The notes under the pieces are model-generated. The model ran no database searches and was not told the DNA's origin. It worked only from the letters and a program-made list of their open reading frames with translations. DNA of 41,558 bases from an uncultured Campylobacterales bacterium (GTDB taxonomy: Bacteria > Campylobacterota > Campylobacteria > Campylobacterales > Sulfurimonadaceae), in NCBI GenBank assembly GCA_903885085.1, contig CAISHH010000143.1, positions 1-41,558 of the forward strand. The letters run 5' to 3'. Of the stretch, positions 1-7,893 are shown piece after piece (position 1 is the stretch's first letter; each line of letters opens with the position of its first letter). A program made the translations under genes and the position numbers.

Positions 1-9
1 GAAAATATC

Positions 10-678
10 ATGGATAAAGCGATCTATCCTTGGCTCTACACGGTGTTTATAAAACTCAAATCTCCGCTTCCAAGCGGTCTCTCAGATGAAGACGAAGAGG
101 ACTTTTTGTCCGAATGCAAAGACAGACTCGCTCTCAAACTCGAAGAAAAAGAGAAAGCCGTTTATGTGGGTTCTAAAACCAGAGACGGCTGGTATGAACT
201 TTACTTTTATCTTGAAGAGCCAAAAGGGGTAGAAAACAAGACAAAAGAGCTGTTAAACGCTTTTGGTTACAAGTATGAGAGCAATTCGGTAAAAGACAAA
301 AAATGGAATCTGTTTGAAGTCTCACTTTGCCCAAATCCAAAGCAGGCGCATCACATCCAAAGCCGCCAGATCATAGAAGAGATGATGGAAGCGGATGATG
401 ATCTCTCAAAGCCTCGCGAAGTAGAACACTATATCTTGTTTGAGATAGCTTCTTTGCGTGAGAAGTTTGAAGAGGTACTTGTTGAAAAAAACCTTACATG
501 TAAGGGCGATTTTGAGCGTGAAGATGAAGAGTATATTTACGGTCTTGCTGTGGCAATAGTACACAATCTTGAAACCGAAACTATCAATGAAACAACAGAT
601 ATGCTGATGGACTTATGTAAAGAGCATCACGGTCATTATGAGGGTTGGAGCACATCTTTAGTGGATGAAGAGATTTGA
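10..678 (+). CDS. DUF695 / RraB-like two-domain protein
   Basis: A 222-residue soluble, acidic protein. Residues 1 to about 105 look like a DUF695 domain, including the segment DGWYELYFYLEEP. Residues from about 135 to the end resemble RraB, the protein inhibitor of RNase E in gammaproteobacteria, with the typical ending GHYEGWSTSLV. The cellular role is unknown. Well-studied Campylobacterota such as Helicobacter pylori lack RNase E and use RNase J and RNase Y, so RNase E inhibition is not a safe call. It overlaps the next gene by four bases and is probably cotranscribed with it. Only nine bases precede the ATG, so the upstream signals cannot be judged. The family assignment is from memory of the folds. 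Confidence 0.75.
   Translation: MDKAIYPWLYTVFIKLKSPLPSGLSDEDEEDFLSECKDRLALKLEEKEKAVYVGSKTRDGWYELYFYLEEPKGVENKTKELLNAFGYKYESNSVKDKKWNLFEVSLCPNPKQAHHIQSRQIIEEMMEADDDLSKPREVEHYILFEIASLREKFEEVLVEKNLTCKGDFEREDEEYIYGLAVAIVHNLETETINETTDMLMDLCKEHHGHYEGWSTSLVDEEI
494..503. repeat. TTACATGTAA copy 1
   Basis: Exact palindrome inside the DUF695/RraB-like gene, read as LTCKG. Confidence 0.8.
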
Positions 679-2510
679 AAAAACTCTTTGAGATACAAGG
701 TATTATCTTTTATACCCTAGCTCTTTTTCTCAATGCTTTTACTGATCTTGGACATAAGATCATCATCCAAAATACGATTTTCAAGATCTATGACGGAAGT
801 GAGCAGATAATCCTCACAGCCATCGTAAATGCGCTGATACTCATCCCTTTTATCCTTCTTTTTACACCCTCGGGCTACTTGGCTGATAAATATCCAAAAA
901 ATAACATTATGAAATACTCCGCTCTTTTTGCGGTTTTTATCACTTTTGGTATTACGCTCTCTTACTATTTGGGCTGGTTCTATCTCTCTTTTGGTCTCAC
1001 TTTTTTACTCGCACTGCAAGCTGCTTTGTACTCTCCTGCAAAATATGGCTACATCAAAGAGCTTGTAGGAGTAAAACTTTTAACAGCTGGAAATGCTCTT
1101 GTTCAGGCGACGACAACAGTTGCAATTTTAGGTGGCATCATCTTTTACACGGTACTTTTTGAGATAAGTCTCAAACCGACATTTTTAAATGAGGGCGACA
1201 TTTTAAAGATGATTGCACCTCTTGGCTGGTTGCTATTTTTAAGCTCAATCGTCGAATACTACTTTACATGTAAACTTGAAAACAAGATGCTTGTTCCAAG
1301 TGCTTTGAAATTTAATATTAAAAAATATCTCAGCGGATATTATCTCAAAAAAAATCTTTTGACGATGACAAGAAAGCGCGAGATCATTGAGTCTATCGTG
1401 GCTTTATCTATTTTTTGGTCTATCTCGCAAGTCGTGCTTGCCATCTTTGGCACATATGCAAAAGATACCTTACATGTAAACAATACCATCTACGTTCAAG
1501 GCGCTATGTCACTTGCTGGTTTTGGTATTATCCTAGGTTCTTATCTGGCTTCAAAACTCTCACGTTACTATATCCATCTTGGGATGATTCCCTTTTCTGC
1601 TTTTGGTCTGAGTCTGATGGTTTTGCTCCTTCCTTTTAGTACAACATTTACGCAGGTTATCATCCTTTTTATGCTTTTTGGAGTTTTTGCAGGACTCTTC
1701 ATCGTTCCGCTGAACGCATATATCCAAGAGATCGCACCAAGCGCGCATCTTGGAACTATTCTCGCGGGAAATAACTTCATCCAAAACATTTTTATGTTTC
1801 TCTTTTTATCCCTTACGACAGTTTTTGCCTATGAAGGGATAGATGTTGAAATCCTCTTTTATCTTATGTTTTTTGTCGGCTTCATGATGGCTTTGTATAC
1901 GCTTAGACGTCATTTGATTATGTTTATTTGGTTTTGGTTTGAAGTGCTTTTAAAGTTGCGATACAAATACAAGTTTATCGGTGTCCAAAATGTTCCTCGT
2001 GATGGCGCCATACTCTTTATGGGCAATCATATCAGCTGGATAGACTGGGTGATTATGCAGTTTCCAATCCAGAGACGCGTCTCTTTTATGATGGAGCGTG
2101 ATATCTATCATTGGAGATTTTTTAACAAACTCTGGAGACTTGGAAATGCAATTCCGCTTTCGGTAAAAGCAAGCAAAGATGCATTTTTAGAAGCGAGAAA
2201 ACGTGTGGCAGATGGCAAATGTGTGGTAATTTTTCCAGAGGGAGAGATCAGCCGTACTGGAGAGATGGGTGAGTTTTATAGAGGATATGAATTAATCGCA
2301 GGTAAAAGTGAAGGTGTTATAATTCCATATTACATCGGCGGGATGTGGGGAAGCAGACTTTCAAGAAGTAAAAAACGGATCAAAGATGAAGGCTCGTTTT
2401 TCAAACGTTACGTGACCATCACTTACGGCGAACCGCTACCGCTGGGCACAAAAGTAGAAGAGATTAAAAAAGTGCTTCATGCACTCAAGGAAAAATATGA
2501 AACCAAATAA
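675..2510 (+). CDS. MFS (LplT-like) transporter fused to PlsC-type acyltransferase
   Basis: A 611-residue membrane protein. Residues 1 to about 415 form a hydrophobic, roughly 12-helix MFS domain with the loop GYLADKYPKNN, resembling the lysophospholipid importer LplT. Residues from about 425 are a PlsC acyltransferase: motif I NHISWID has the H(x4)D pair at H452 and D457, and motif III FPEG is at 520-523. The likely role is importing lysophospholipid and re-acylating it at the inner membrane. E. coli encodes lplT and aas separately; here the transporter and acyltransferase are fused and no acyl-ACP synthetase domain follows. The start is TTG overlapping the upstream stop. dgkA begins inside the 3' end. 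Confidence 0.88.
   Translation: MKKLFEIQGIIFYTLALFLNAFTDLGHKIIIQNTIFKIYDGSEQIILTAIVNALILIPFILLFTPSGYLADKYPKNNIMKYSALFAVFITFGITLSYYLGWFYLSFGLTFLLALQAALYSPAKYGYIKELVGVKLLTAGNALVQATTTVAILGGIIFYTVLFEISLKPTFLNEGDILKMIAPLGWLLFLSSIVEYYFTCKLENKMLVPSALKFNIKKYLSGYYLKKNLLTMTRKREIIESIVALSIFWSISQVVLAIFGTYAKDTLHVNNTIYVQGAMSLAGFGIILGSYLASKLSRYYIHLGMIPFSAFGLSLMVLLLPFSTTFTQVIILFMLFGVFAGLFIVPLNAYIQEIAPSAHLGTILAGNNFIQNIFMFLFLSLTTVFAYEGIDVEILFYLMFFVGFMMALYTLRRHLIMFIWFWFEVLLKLRYKYKFIGVQNVPRDGAILFMGNHISWIDWVIMQFPIQRRVSFMMERDIYHWRFFNKLWRLGNAIPLSVKASKDAFLEARKRVADGKCVVIFPEGEISRTGEMGEFYRGYELIAGKSEGVIIPYYIGGMWGSRLSRSKKRIKDEGSFFKRYVTITYGEPLPLGTKVEEIKKVLHALKEKYETK
1264..1273. repeat. TTACATGTAA copy 2
   Basis: Exact palindrome inside the MFS-PlsC fusion, read as FTCK in a loop. 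Confidence 0.8.
1470..1479. repeat. TTACATGTAA copy 3
   Basis: Exact palindrome inside the MFS-PlsC fusion, read as TLHVN, only about 200 bases from copy 2 and in a different frame. Confidence 0.8.
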
Positions 2511-2868
2511 ACCAAAATACACACTCTTTAAAAATGCGACTTATGCGATGGAAGGTTTTGTCGAGATCACAAAGCATGAGAGTTCTTTCAAGCTTCAACT
2601 CGTACTTTTTGTCGTTATGAATATCGTCTCTTGGATGCTTCCTATCTGCTTCTTTAACAGTGCCGTGCTTTCTCTTTCTCTGTTTATCCCTATCATCGCA
2701 GAGGTCACAAATAGCGCTATCGAGCGTGTTGTCGATCTTGTGACCGTTGAGCATCACATTATGGCAAAACGTGCAAAAGATGCGGGTGCGACGCTTGTAC
2801 TTTTAAGTCTTATACTCACAGGACTTATCTGGATAGTTATCTTACTTGATGCTTTTAAAATCGTTTAA
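2497..2868 (+). CDS. dgkA: Diacylglycerol kinase (prokaryotic DgkA type)
   Basis: About 123 residues with three predicted membrane helices, the size and layout of bacterial DgkA. The family signature appears as EVTNSAIERVVDL, carrying the catalytic glutamate and the asparagine of the active site. The enzyme phosphorylates diacylglycerol to phosphatidic acid in the inner membrane. I chose the ATG at 2497 because AAGG lies at 2487-2490 and family alignment starts there; an in-frame ATG at 2479 would add six residues. The gene overlaps the MFS-PlsC fusion by 14 bases, which suggests translational coupling within a phospholipid recycling group. Confidence 0.92.
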   Translation: MKPNKPKYTLFKNATYAMEGFVEITKHESSFKLQLVLFVVMNIVSWMLPICFFNSAVLSLSLFIPIIAEVTNSAIERVVDLVTVEHHIMAKRAKDAGATLVLLSLILTGLIWIVILLDAFKIV

Positions 2869-2871
2869 CTT

Positions 2872-3477
2872 ATGAATAAAATCAAAATCGTCGATAACCT
2901 TGACTGCTTTGCGGAGAAGTTTGAGGGGATTGATCTTCACGGTATGACAATTAAAAAAGCGGAATTTGAAGAGTGTACTTTTGTCTCTTGTGATTTTAGT
3001 GAAACGCTTTTTCACTCATGCAGGTTTATTGATTGTCATTTCAAAGACTGCAATCTTGGAGTGATGAAACTTACAAACTCCAAGATCAGTAACACCGAGT
3101 TTATCTCTTGCAAGATGATCGGCATAGACTGGACGATGTGTGATTTTAAAAGTCTGCTCAATCCTGAACCACTAAAGTTTAAAGAGTGCATCTTAAACGA
3201 TAGCAACTTTTTTGGTCTTTCTTTAGAGCGACTTGTTCTCAAAGAATGCCGCGCAAAAGATGTCGATTTTCGCTCCGCTTCGCTTATAAACGCCAACTTC
3301 ACTACCACTGATTTTAAAGGCGCACTTTTTGGCAACACTCACCTAGAAGGTGCAAATTTCACAGACGCTCAAAACACTCAAATTGACATCAAAAACAATC
3401 ATCTCAAAGGCGCGATATTTAGCCGATATGAAGCACTTTATCTGCTCGAGAGTATGGGGATTGTGCTCGTAGATTAG
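2872..3477 (+). CDS. Pentapeptide repeat protein (Qnr/MfpA-like fold)
   Basis: A 201-residue soluble protein built of pentapeptide repeats. Runs such as FEECTFVSCDF, FIDCHFKDCNL and ASLINANFTTTDF show the A(D/N)LXX-type periodicity of a right-handed quadrilateral beta helix. A short non-repeat ending (LLESMGIVLVD) resembles the C-terminal helix of Qnr/MfpA proteins, which mimic DNA and bind DNA gyrase. Whether this one binds gyrase cannot be told from sequence. It starts three bases after dgkA with no convincing ribosome binding site, so it probably depends on readthrough translation from the upstream gene. Confidence 0.85.
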   Translation: MNKIKIVDNLDCFAEKFEGIDLHGMTIKKAEFEECTFVSCDFSETLFHSCRFIDCHFKDCNLGVMKLTNSKISNTEFISCKMIGIDWTMCDFKSLLNPEPLKFKECILNDSNFFGLSLERLVLKECRAKDVDFRSASLINANFTTTDFKGALFGNTHLEGANFTDAQNTQIDIKNNHLKGAIFSRYEALYLLESMGIVLVD

Positions 3478-3490
3478 GCAAATAAACTTT

Positions 3491-3523
3491 TGTTACTTGT
3501 ATGTAACAATACAGATGTAAAAT
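3491..3523 (+). promoter_or_regulatory. Inverted repeat and -10 box before the LpxH-like gene
   Basis: TGTTAC (3491-3496) and GTAACA (3503-3508) form a perfect 6-6-6 inverted repeat. A TAAAAT box follows at 3518-3523, only six bases before the ATG at 3530, and no Shine-Dalgarno sequence is seen. This fits a promoter with an operator over its -35 region and a leaderless or near-leaderless mRNA. It is inference from spacing only. Confidence 0.4.
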
Positions 3524-3529
3524 CACGCT

Positions 3530-4270
3530 ATGAATTATAAATCAATCTTCGTATCAGATATCCATCTTGGAACGCGTTTTTCTCAGGCTGAACTCTTTTT
3601 AGATTTTTTAAAAGAGAGAGAATCAGAAAATCTCATTTTTGTCGGCGACATTATTGACGGTTGGGCTATCAAGCGAAAGTTTAACTGGGAACAGTCGCAT
3701 TCTGATGTGATGCAAAAAATCCTTCGTAAAGCCAGAAAAGGGACAAAAGTTACTTATATTACTGGCAATCATGATGAATTTTTACGAGACTTTATTCCAC
3801 TTTTTTTAGGCGATAATTTTGAGATAAGAAATGAGATGGATTATCATGCCATTAACGGCAAGCGCTATCTTGTGACTCATGGAGATTTTTTCGATTCTAT
3901 TACGATGACAAAAAGATGGCTTGCTGTGCTTGGTGATATAGGTTATGACTTCACACTTTATCTTAACCATCATCTCAATTCTCTTCGCAAACTTTTTCGT
4001 ATCCAAAAACATTGGTCACTCTCAAAATATATCAAAGACAATGTCAAAAGCTCTGTGAGTTTCATCACAAATTTTGAAGATATTCTCTCAGAACATGCAA
4101 AGCGAAACAGTTATGATGGTGTGATCTGCGGACATATTCACAAGGCTGAGTTAAAAGATATAGATGGCATCGAGTATCTTAATTGCGGCGATTGGGTAGA
4201 GTCTTGTACGGCGGTCGTGGAGCATTTTGATGGAAGATTTGAGATCCTTCATTGGCTCTCTCATGAGTGA
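3530..4270 (+). CDS. LpxH-like metallophosphoesterase (UDP-2,3-diacylglucosamine diphosphatase family)
   Basis: A 246-residue calcineurin-type phosphoesterase. The metal-binding set is complete: DxH as SDIHLG (D10, H12), GD (D40), GNHD (N80, H81) and GHIH near residue 200. Its size and the ending LNCGDWVESCTAVVE fit the UDP-2,3-diacylglucosamine pyrophosphatase family, which makes lipid X in lipid A synthesis on the cytoplasmic face of the inner membrane. Other members of this broad group act on unknown phosphoesters, so the substrate is inferred. The stop overlaps the start of the patatin gene by eight bases. Confidence 0.8.
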   Translation: MNYKSIFVSDIHLGTRFSQAELFLDFLKERESENLIFVGDIIDGWAIKRKFNWEQSHSDVMQKILRKARKGTKVTYITGNHDEFLRDFIPLFLGDNFEIRNEMDYHAINGKRYLVTHGDFFDSITMTKRWLAVLGDIGYDFTLYLNHHLNSLRKLFRIQKHWSLSKYIKDNVKSSVSFITNFEDILSEHAKRNSYDGVICGHIHKAELKDIDGIEYLNCGDWVESCTAVVEHFDGRFEILHWLSHE

Positions 4271-5012
4271 GATTACACTCGCACTTTCAGGCGGTGCGGC
4301 GCGTGGAGCTTATCATCTTGGAGTGTTGCATTTTATCGAGGAAAAAGGCTTACATGTAAGGGCAATCTCGGGTACATCTATTGGCGCTATCATCGGTGCA
4401 AGCTGGCTTTGCGGCGTGAGTGCAAAAGAGCAGTTGGAGATATTTAAATCCAAAGAGTTTAGAGCTATTTTCTCGTTTAATTATTTTAGAAAATCAATTT
4501 TTAAGATCGATATGGACGCAAAGATAATAGAACGACTTGTACCTAAGAAAAATATCCAAGATCTTGAAATTCCGCTTTATATCACCGCTATTGATCTTAC
4601 GAGTGGAGCAAATCTTTGTTTTGAGAGTGGAGATATCAAGAGACTTTGTATCGCTTCTTCTGCACTTATTCCCATATTTCCGCCCGTGCAGTACAATGAC
4701 TACCAACTCGCAGATGGCGGATTTATGGATCACATTCCTATGGAACCTTTAAAAGCGTATGACGTCATGAGAGTCGGGGTAAATCTGCATCCAATCTACA
4801 AAAAGGAGAGTGGCAACAATATTTTCAGTCACATATCAAGGAGTCTGTATTTGAGCATGTACAGAGAAAGTTTTGAGGCAAAAAACAGTTGCGATGTTTA
4901 CATCACTTCTAAAAAGTTGCTCGATTACAGTATCTTTTCTTTTAGCAATTTCGATGCGCTCTTTGCGCTTGGATATCAGGATGCGAAAGAGAAATTTAGT
5001 TTAAAACTATAA
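4263..5012 (+). CDS. Patatin-like phospholipase
   Basis: A 249-residue patatin-family lipid acyl hydrolase. The oxyanion loop GGAARG is at residues 10-15, the nucleophile serine is S39 in GTSIG, and the dyad aspartate is D151 in DGG. It has no signal peptide, so it should act on the cytoplasmic side of the membrane or on soluble lipids. The ATG at 4263 is chosen because it overlaps the upstream stop and begins the conserved strand; an in-frame start at 4227 would lie deep in the previous gene. Beside a lysophospholipid importer/acyltransferase and dgkA, a role in phospholipid turnover is plausible. Confidence 0.87.
   Translation: MSEITLALSGGAARGAYHLGVLHFIEEKGLHVRAISGTSIGAIIGASWLCGVSAKEQLEIFKSKEFRAIFSFNYFRKSIFKIDMDAKIIERLVPKKNIQDLEIPLYITAIDLTSGANLCFESGDIKRLCIASSALIPIFPPVQYNDYQLADGGFMDHIPMEPLKAYDVMRVGVNLHPIYKKESGNNIFSHISRSLYLSMYRESFEAKNSCDVYITSKKLLDYSIFSFSNFDALFALGYQDAKEKFSLKL
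4350..4359. repeat. TTACATGTAA copy 4
   Basis: Exact palindrome inside the patatin gene, read as GLHVR just before the nucleophile elbow. Confidence 0.8.
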
Positions 5013-5030
5013 ATGATATAATTTTAAACT
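4998..5030. promoter_or_regulatory. Perfect 9-bp inverted repeat with embedded -10 box
   Basis: AGTTTAAAA (4998-5006) and TTTTAAACT (5022-5030) are exact reverse complements separated by 15 bases. The arms span the patatin stop codon. TATAAT at 5017-5022 lies at the inner edge of the right arm, 32 bases before the dehydrogenase start. It may be an operator-covered promoter for the polyamine genes or a weak terminator; the AT-rich stem makes the terminator option less convincing. Confidence 0.45.
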
Positions 5031-5054
5031 AATAATATTTATGAGGATAAAAAA

Positions 5055-6230
5055 ATGACAACAACATTAATAATCGGTGCAGGTGGAGTAGGTCGCGTTG
5101 TAGCGCATAAGTGTGTGATGAATAAAGATGTTTTCGGACGTATCGTACTTGCAAGCAGAAGTATCGGAAGATGTGAGACTATCAAAGATGAGTTAAACGG
5201 CGCTATCGACATTACGACTGTGGATGCGGATAAAACCGAAGAGGTTATAAAACTTATCAAAGAGCTAAACGCGAGCATCGTTATCAACGTAGCTCTTCCA
5301 TACCAAGATTTGACTATTATGGATGCATGTATTGCGACAAATACGCCATATCTTGATACTGCAAACTATGAGCATCCAGATGAAGCGAAGTTTGAGTATA
5401 AACTTCAATGGGAAAAAGATGCGAAGTTTAAAGAAGCTGGGATTATGGGACTTTTAGGTTCAGGTTTTGATCCAGGTGCGACAAATGTATTTTGTGCTTA
5501 TGCTCAAAAACACTACTTCGATGAGATCCATACTATCGACATTTTAGACTGTAATGCAGGCGATCACGGCTACGCATTTGCAACAAACTTCAACCCTGAG
5601 ATCAATCTTCGTGAAGTAAGTGCAAATGGGCGTTACTGGGAAAATGGCGACTGGATAGAGACAAAACCTTTGGAAATCATGCAAGTTTGGGATTATCCTG
5701 AAGTAGGGCCAAAAGACTCTTACCTTCTTTACCACGAAGAGATGGAATCTTTGGTTCAAAATATTAAAGGATTGAAGCGTATCCGTTTCTTTATGACTTT
5801 TGGACAAAGCTACATCAAACATATGGAAGTTTTACAAAACATCGGTATGCTTGGAATCGAGCCTGTTATGCATAAAGGTTGTGAGATTATTCCTATCGAG
5901 TTTTTGACTACATTACTTCCTGATCCTGCAAGTCTTGGAGAGCGTACAAAAGGAAAAACAAACATCGGTATCGTAGCTGAGGGGATCAAAGATGGAAAAC
6001 CTCGCAAAATCTATATCTATCAAGTAAAAGATCATGAAGAGTGCTACGCGGAAGTAAAAAGCCAAGGTGTTTCTTACACGACTGGCGTTCCTGCGATGAT
6101 CGGTGCAAAACTGATGCTTCAAGGGATCTGGAGTGGAAAAGGTGTTTTTAACATGGAACAAATGGACCCTGATGCTTTTATGGATGAAATGAATACACAA
6201 GGTCTTCCATGGCAGGTTAAAGAGCTTTAG
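5055..6230 (+). CDS. Carboxynorspermidine dehydrogenase (saccharopine dehydrogenase family)
   Basis: A 391-residue NADPH-dependent enzyme with an N-terminal Rossmann motif GAGGVG (residues 8-13) and the family segment GSGFDPGATNVFCAYA. It condenses aspartate semialdehyde with a diamine to give carboxynorspermidine or carboxyspermidine, the first step of the alternative polyamine pathway known from Vibrio and Campylobacter jejuni. The next enzyme, the decarboxylase NspC, is encoded downstream at 7894, which supports this call over a lysine-pathway saccharopine dehydrogenase. The start has GAGG at 5043-5046. In Campylobacterota the product is usually spermidine rather than norspermidine. Confidence 0.9.
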   Translation: MTTTLIIGAGGVGRVVAHKCVMNKDVFGRIVLASRSIGRCETIKDELNGAIDITTVDADKTEEVIKLIKELNASIVINVALPYQDLTIMDACIATNTPYLDTANYEHPDEAKFEYKLQWEKDAKFKEAGIMGLLGSGFDPGATNVFCAYAQKHYFDEIHTIDILDCNAGDHGYAFATNFNPEINLREVSANGRYWENGDWIETKPLEIMQVWDYPEVGPKDSYLLYHEEMESLVQNIKGLKRIRFFMTFGQSYIKHMEVLQNIGMLGIEPVMHKGCEIIPIEFLTTLLPDPASLGERTKGKTNIGIVAEGIKDGKPRKIYIYQVKDHEECYAEVKSQGVSYTTGVPAMIGAKLMLQGIWSGKGVFNMEQMDPDAFMDEMNTQGLPWQVKEL

Positions 6231-6232
6231 GA

Positions 6233-7066
6233 ATGACATATGAGAGTATAGTAAAAAACATAGATAAGATGCCGCCTTTATCAGATGTTGTCCGTGATAT
6301 ACGGGCATTGTATGCAGGTGGACTTGAAAATGTCAACACAGCCAAGCTGGTAAAGATTATAGAATCTGATATTATGCTCTCTGCAAATATTTTAAAAACT
6401 GTCAATTCGCCGTACTATGGCTTATCACAAAAAATCTCCTCGATTTCTCACGCTGTTATGCTTAGCGGAGTCGAGAAGACCTATTCGCTTGTTTTGCGTT
6501 ATGCGATGGGTCTTCAACTTCAAATAGACACAGAAATATATGGTTTCAATAATGTTCAATTCAATGAAATGTGTATACTTCAAAGTTCTTTAATGATGCA
6601 ATGGTATGCTAGAGTCAATATTCGAGACGCACATCTTTTAGCTTTACTTGCTTTTATCATGGAATCAGGAAAAATCGTGATCGCTGGGGAACTTATGAAT
6701 AGCGATTATCTTGAAGAGTATAGAAAAGGTTTTTTGGCATGTACAAATATCCAAGAGTATGAAAAAGAGTTTTTAGGTCTTACATCTTATTATGTGAGTG
6801 CTATTCTTTTTGAACACTGGAATTTAGAGCCTATGTACACAGAAATCTTAATAGCATTGGACTCTGGACAAGAAGATCTTGATCCCAAGATGCAAGAATA
6901 TGTAAATGCCGTACATGTCATCAGAACAGCTGTCAATCTCAAAGAAGTTTTGACAGATATCTCCATAGATAAAGCTTGTAAAATCATAGAAGATGATATG
7001 CATTTAAACAGTGAAAAGTTTAGAGCAGTTGCTCAAAAAATTAGAGAAGCTTACGAACAAACTTAG
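6233..7066 (+). CDS. HDOD domain protein
   Basis: A 277-residue protein consisting of an HDOD domain, recognisable from MPPLSDVVRDIRAL and the helix IIESDIMLSANILKTVNSPYYGLSQKI spread over residues 12-70. HDOD proteins resemble HD-domain hydrolases but lack the catalytic HD pair; they are usually signalling or scaffold proteins. No output domain is attached. The gene begins three bases after the carboxynorspermidine dehydrogenase stop, which places it between the two polyamine enzymes in one transcription unit. A functional link to polyamines is only suggested by position. Confidence 0.82.
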   Translation: MTYESIVKNIDKMPPLSDVVRDIRALYAGGLENVNTAKLVKIIESDIMLSANILKTVNSPYYGLSQKISSISHAVMLSGVEKTYSLVLRYAMGLQLQIDTEIYGFNNVQFNEMCILQSSLMMQWYARVNIRDAHLLALLAFIMESGKIVIAGELMNSDYLEEYRKGFLACTNIQEYEKEFLGLTSYYVSAILFEHWNLEPMYTEILIALDSGQEDLDPKMQEYVNAVHVIRTAVNLKEVLTDISIDKACKIIEDDMHLNSEKFRAVAQKIREAYEQT

Positions 7067-7084
7067 AAAGATCAAAGGTCATAT

Positions 7085-7795
7085 ATGTATTTTGCAATCT
7101 TCAATTTTATATTTTCATTTATTATCGGTTTCATAGGTATTAAGACTCTACGTAGAGTAAGCTCTCCAAATGAAGTCGTCTTCGCAAGTCTTCCGCTTCT
7201 TTTTGCGCTTCATGAGTTTACTCAAGGCTTTGTGTGGCTTGGAGTTTACGGCTACATAAATCCAAGAGCGCTTGAAATGGCAGAGACGATCTTTGTATTT
7301 TATGCTCAAGGTTTGTTGCAGTTCATTATTCCTCTAGCTATTTGGCTTATAGAACCGCAAGGGATGCGAAAAAATATCATTGCTGTGTTGATGTTTATCG
7401 GCGCTTTACTTTCCGTATATACTTTATGGGGACTTAGTGTCGTGCCTACATCGGTATCGCTTCAAAATCATCTGCTCTATTATGTTAATCCTACGACAGA
7501 TTACCATTGGGTTGCAATCATCTATCTACTAACAACATGTGGTTCACTTTTACTCAGTAGCAATCTTTCTATCAGGCTTTTTGGATGGTTAAATGTACTA
7601 GGCATAAATCTGGTCTTTTGGATCGTACCCAATGGTGTAACATCTCTGTGGTGTCTCTACGCCGCACTTGTAAGTTCAGTTTTATATTTGCACTTCGTAA
7701 AACGACGTATCGCATTTCTTGAGATGATAAAAAGTAATGAAAGTCAGTGGGGTGAAAAAATGGAAAAAGAGCTGAGCAGACTTTTGACGAGATAG
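7085..7795 (+). CDS. Multi-pass membrane protein, DUF6629-like
   Basis: A 236-residue protein with about seven predicted membrane helices and a short charged C-terminal tail from residue 205. The N-terminal pattern, with TLRRV, then FASLPLLFALHEFTQGFVWLG, resembles the DUF6629 membrane family. Function is unknown. AAGG lies just upstream of the ATG. The gene sits between the HDOD gene and nspC. After its stop, 98 bases precede nspC; they contain an AT-rich stretch with a TACAAT box but no convincing terminator. Confidence 0.6.
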   Translation: MYFAIFNFIFSFIIGFIGIKTLRRVSSPNEVVFASLPLLFALHEFTQGFVWLGVYGYINPRALEMAETIFVFYAQGLLQFIIPLAIWLIEPQGMRKNIIAVLMFIGALLSVYTLWGLSVVPTSVSLQNHLLYYVNPTTDYHWVAIIYLLTTCGSLLLSSNLSIRLFGWLNVLGINLVFWIVPNGVTSLWCLYAALVSSVLYLHFVKRRIAFLEMIKSNESQWGEKMEKELSRLLTR

Positions 7796-7893
7796 GTTAA
7801 AGAACACCAAAAGGCTCTTTAAAGGAGGAGTTTCAACAGTTTTAGTAATATAAAAATGCTACAATTTCGACAAAATAATATAAAGTAGAAATT

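Noticed and set aside
1415-1789. Open frames antisense to, and in another frame of, the MFS-PlsC gene
   Set aside because: Low-complexity shadows of a strong coding frame with no ribosome binding sites or recognisable domains.
7799-7825. Possible terminator hairpin after the DUF6629-like gene
   Set aside because: The AAAGA/TCTTT pairing is only five bases with mismatches inside and no T-run follows.
7818-7860. Strong Shine-Dalgarno-like run AAAGGAGGAG before nspC, possibly serving a short ORF
   Set aside because: No start codon lies at a suitable distance; the nearest ATG is about 28 bases away and opens a ten-codon frame only.
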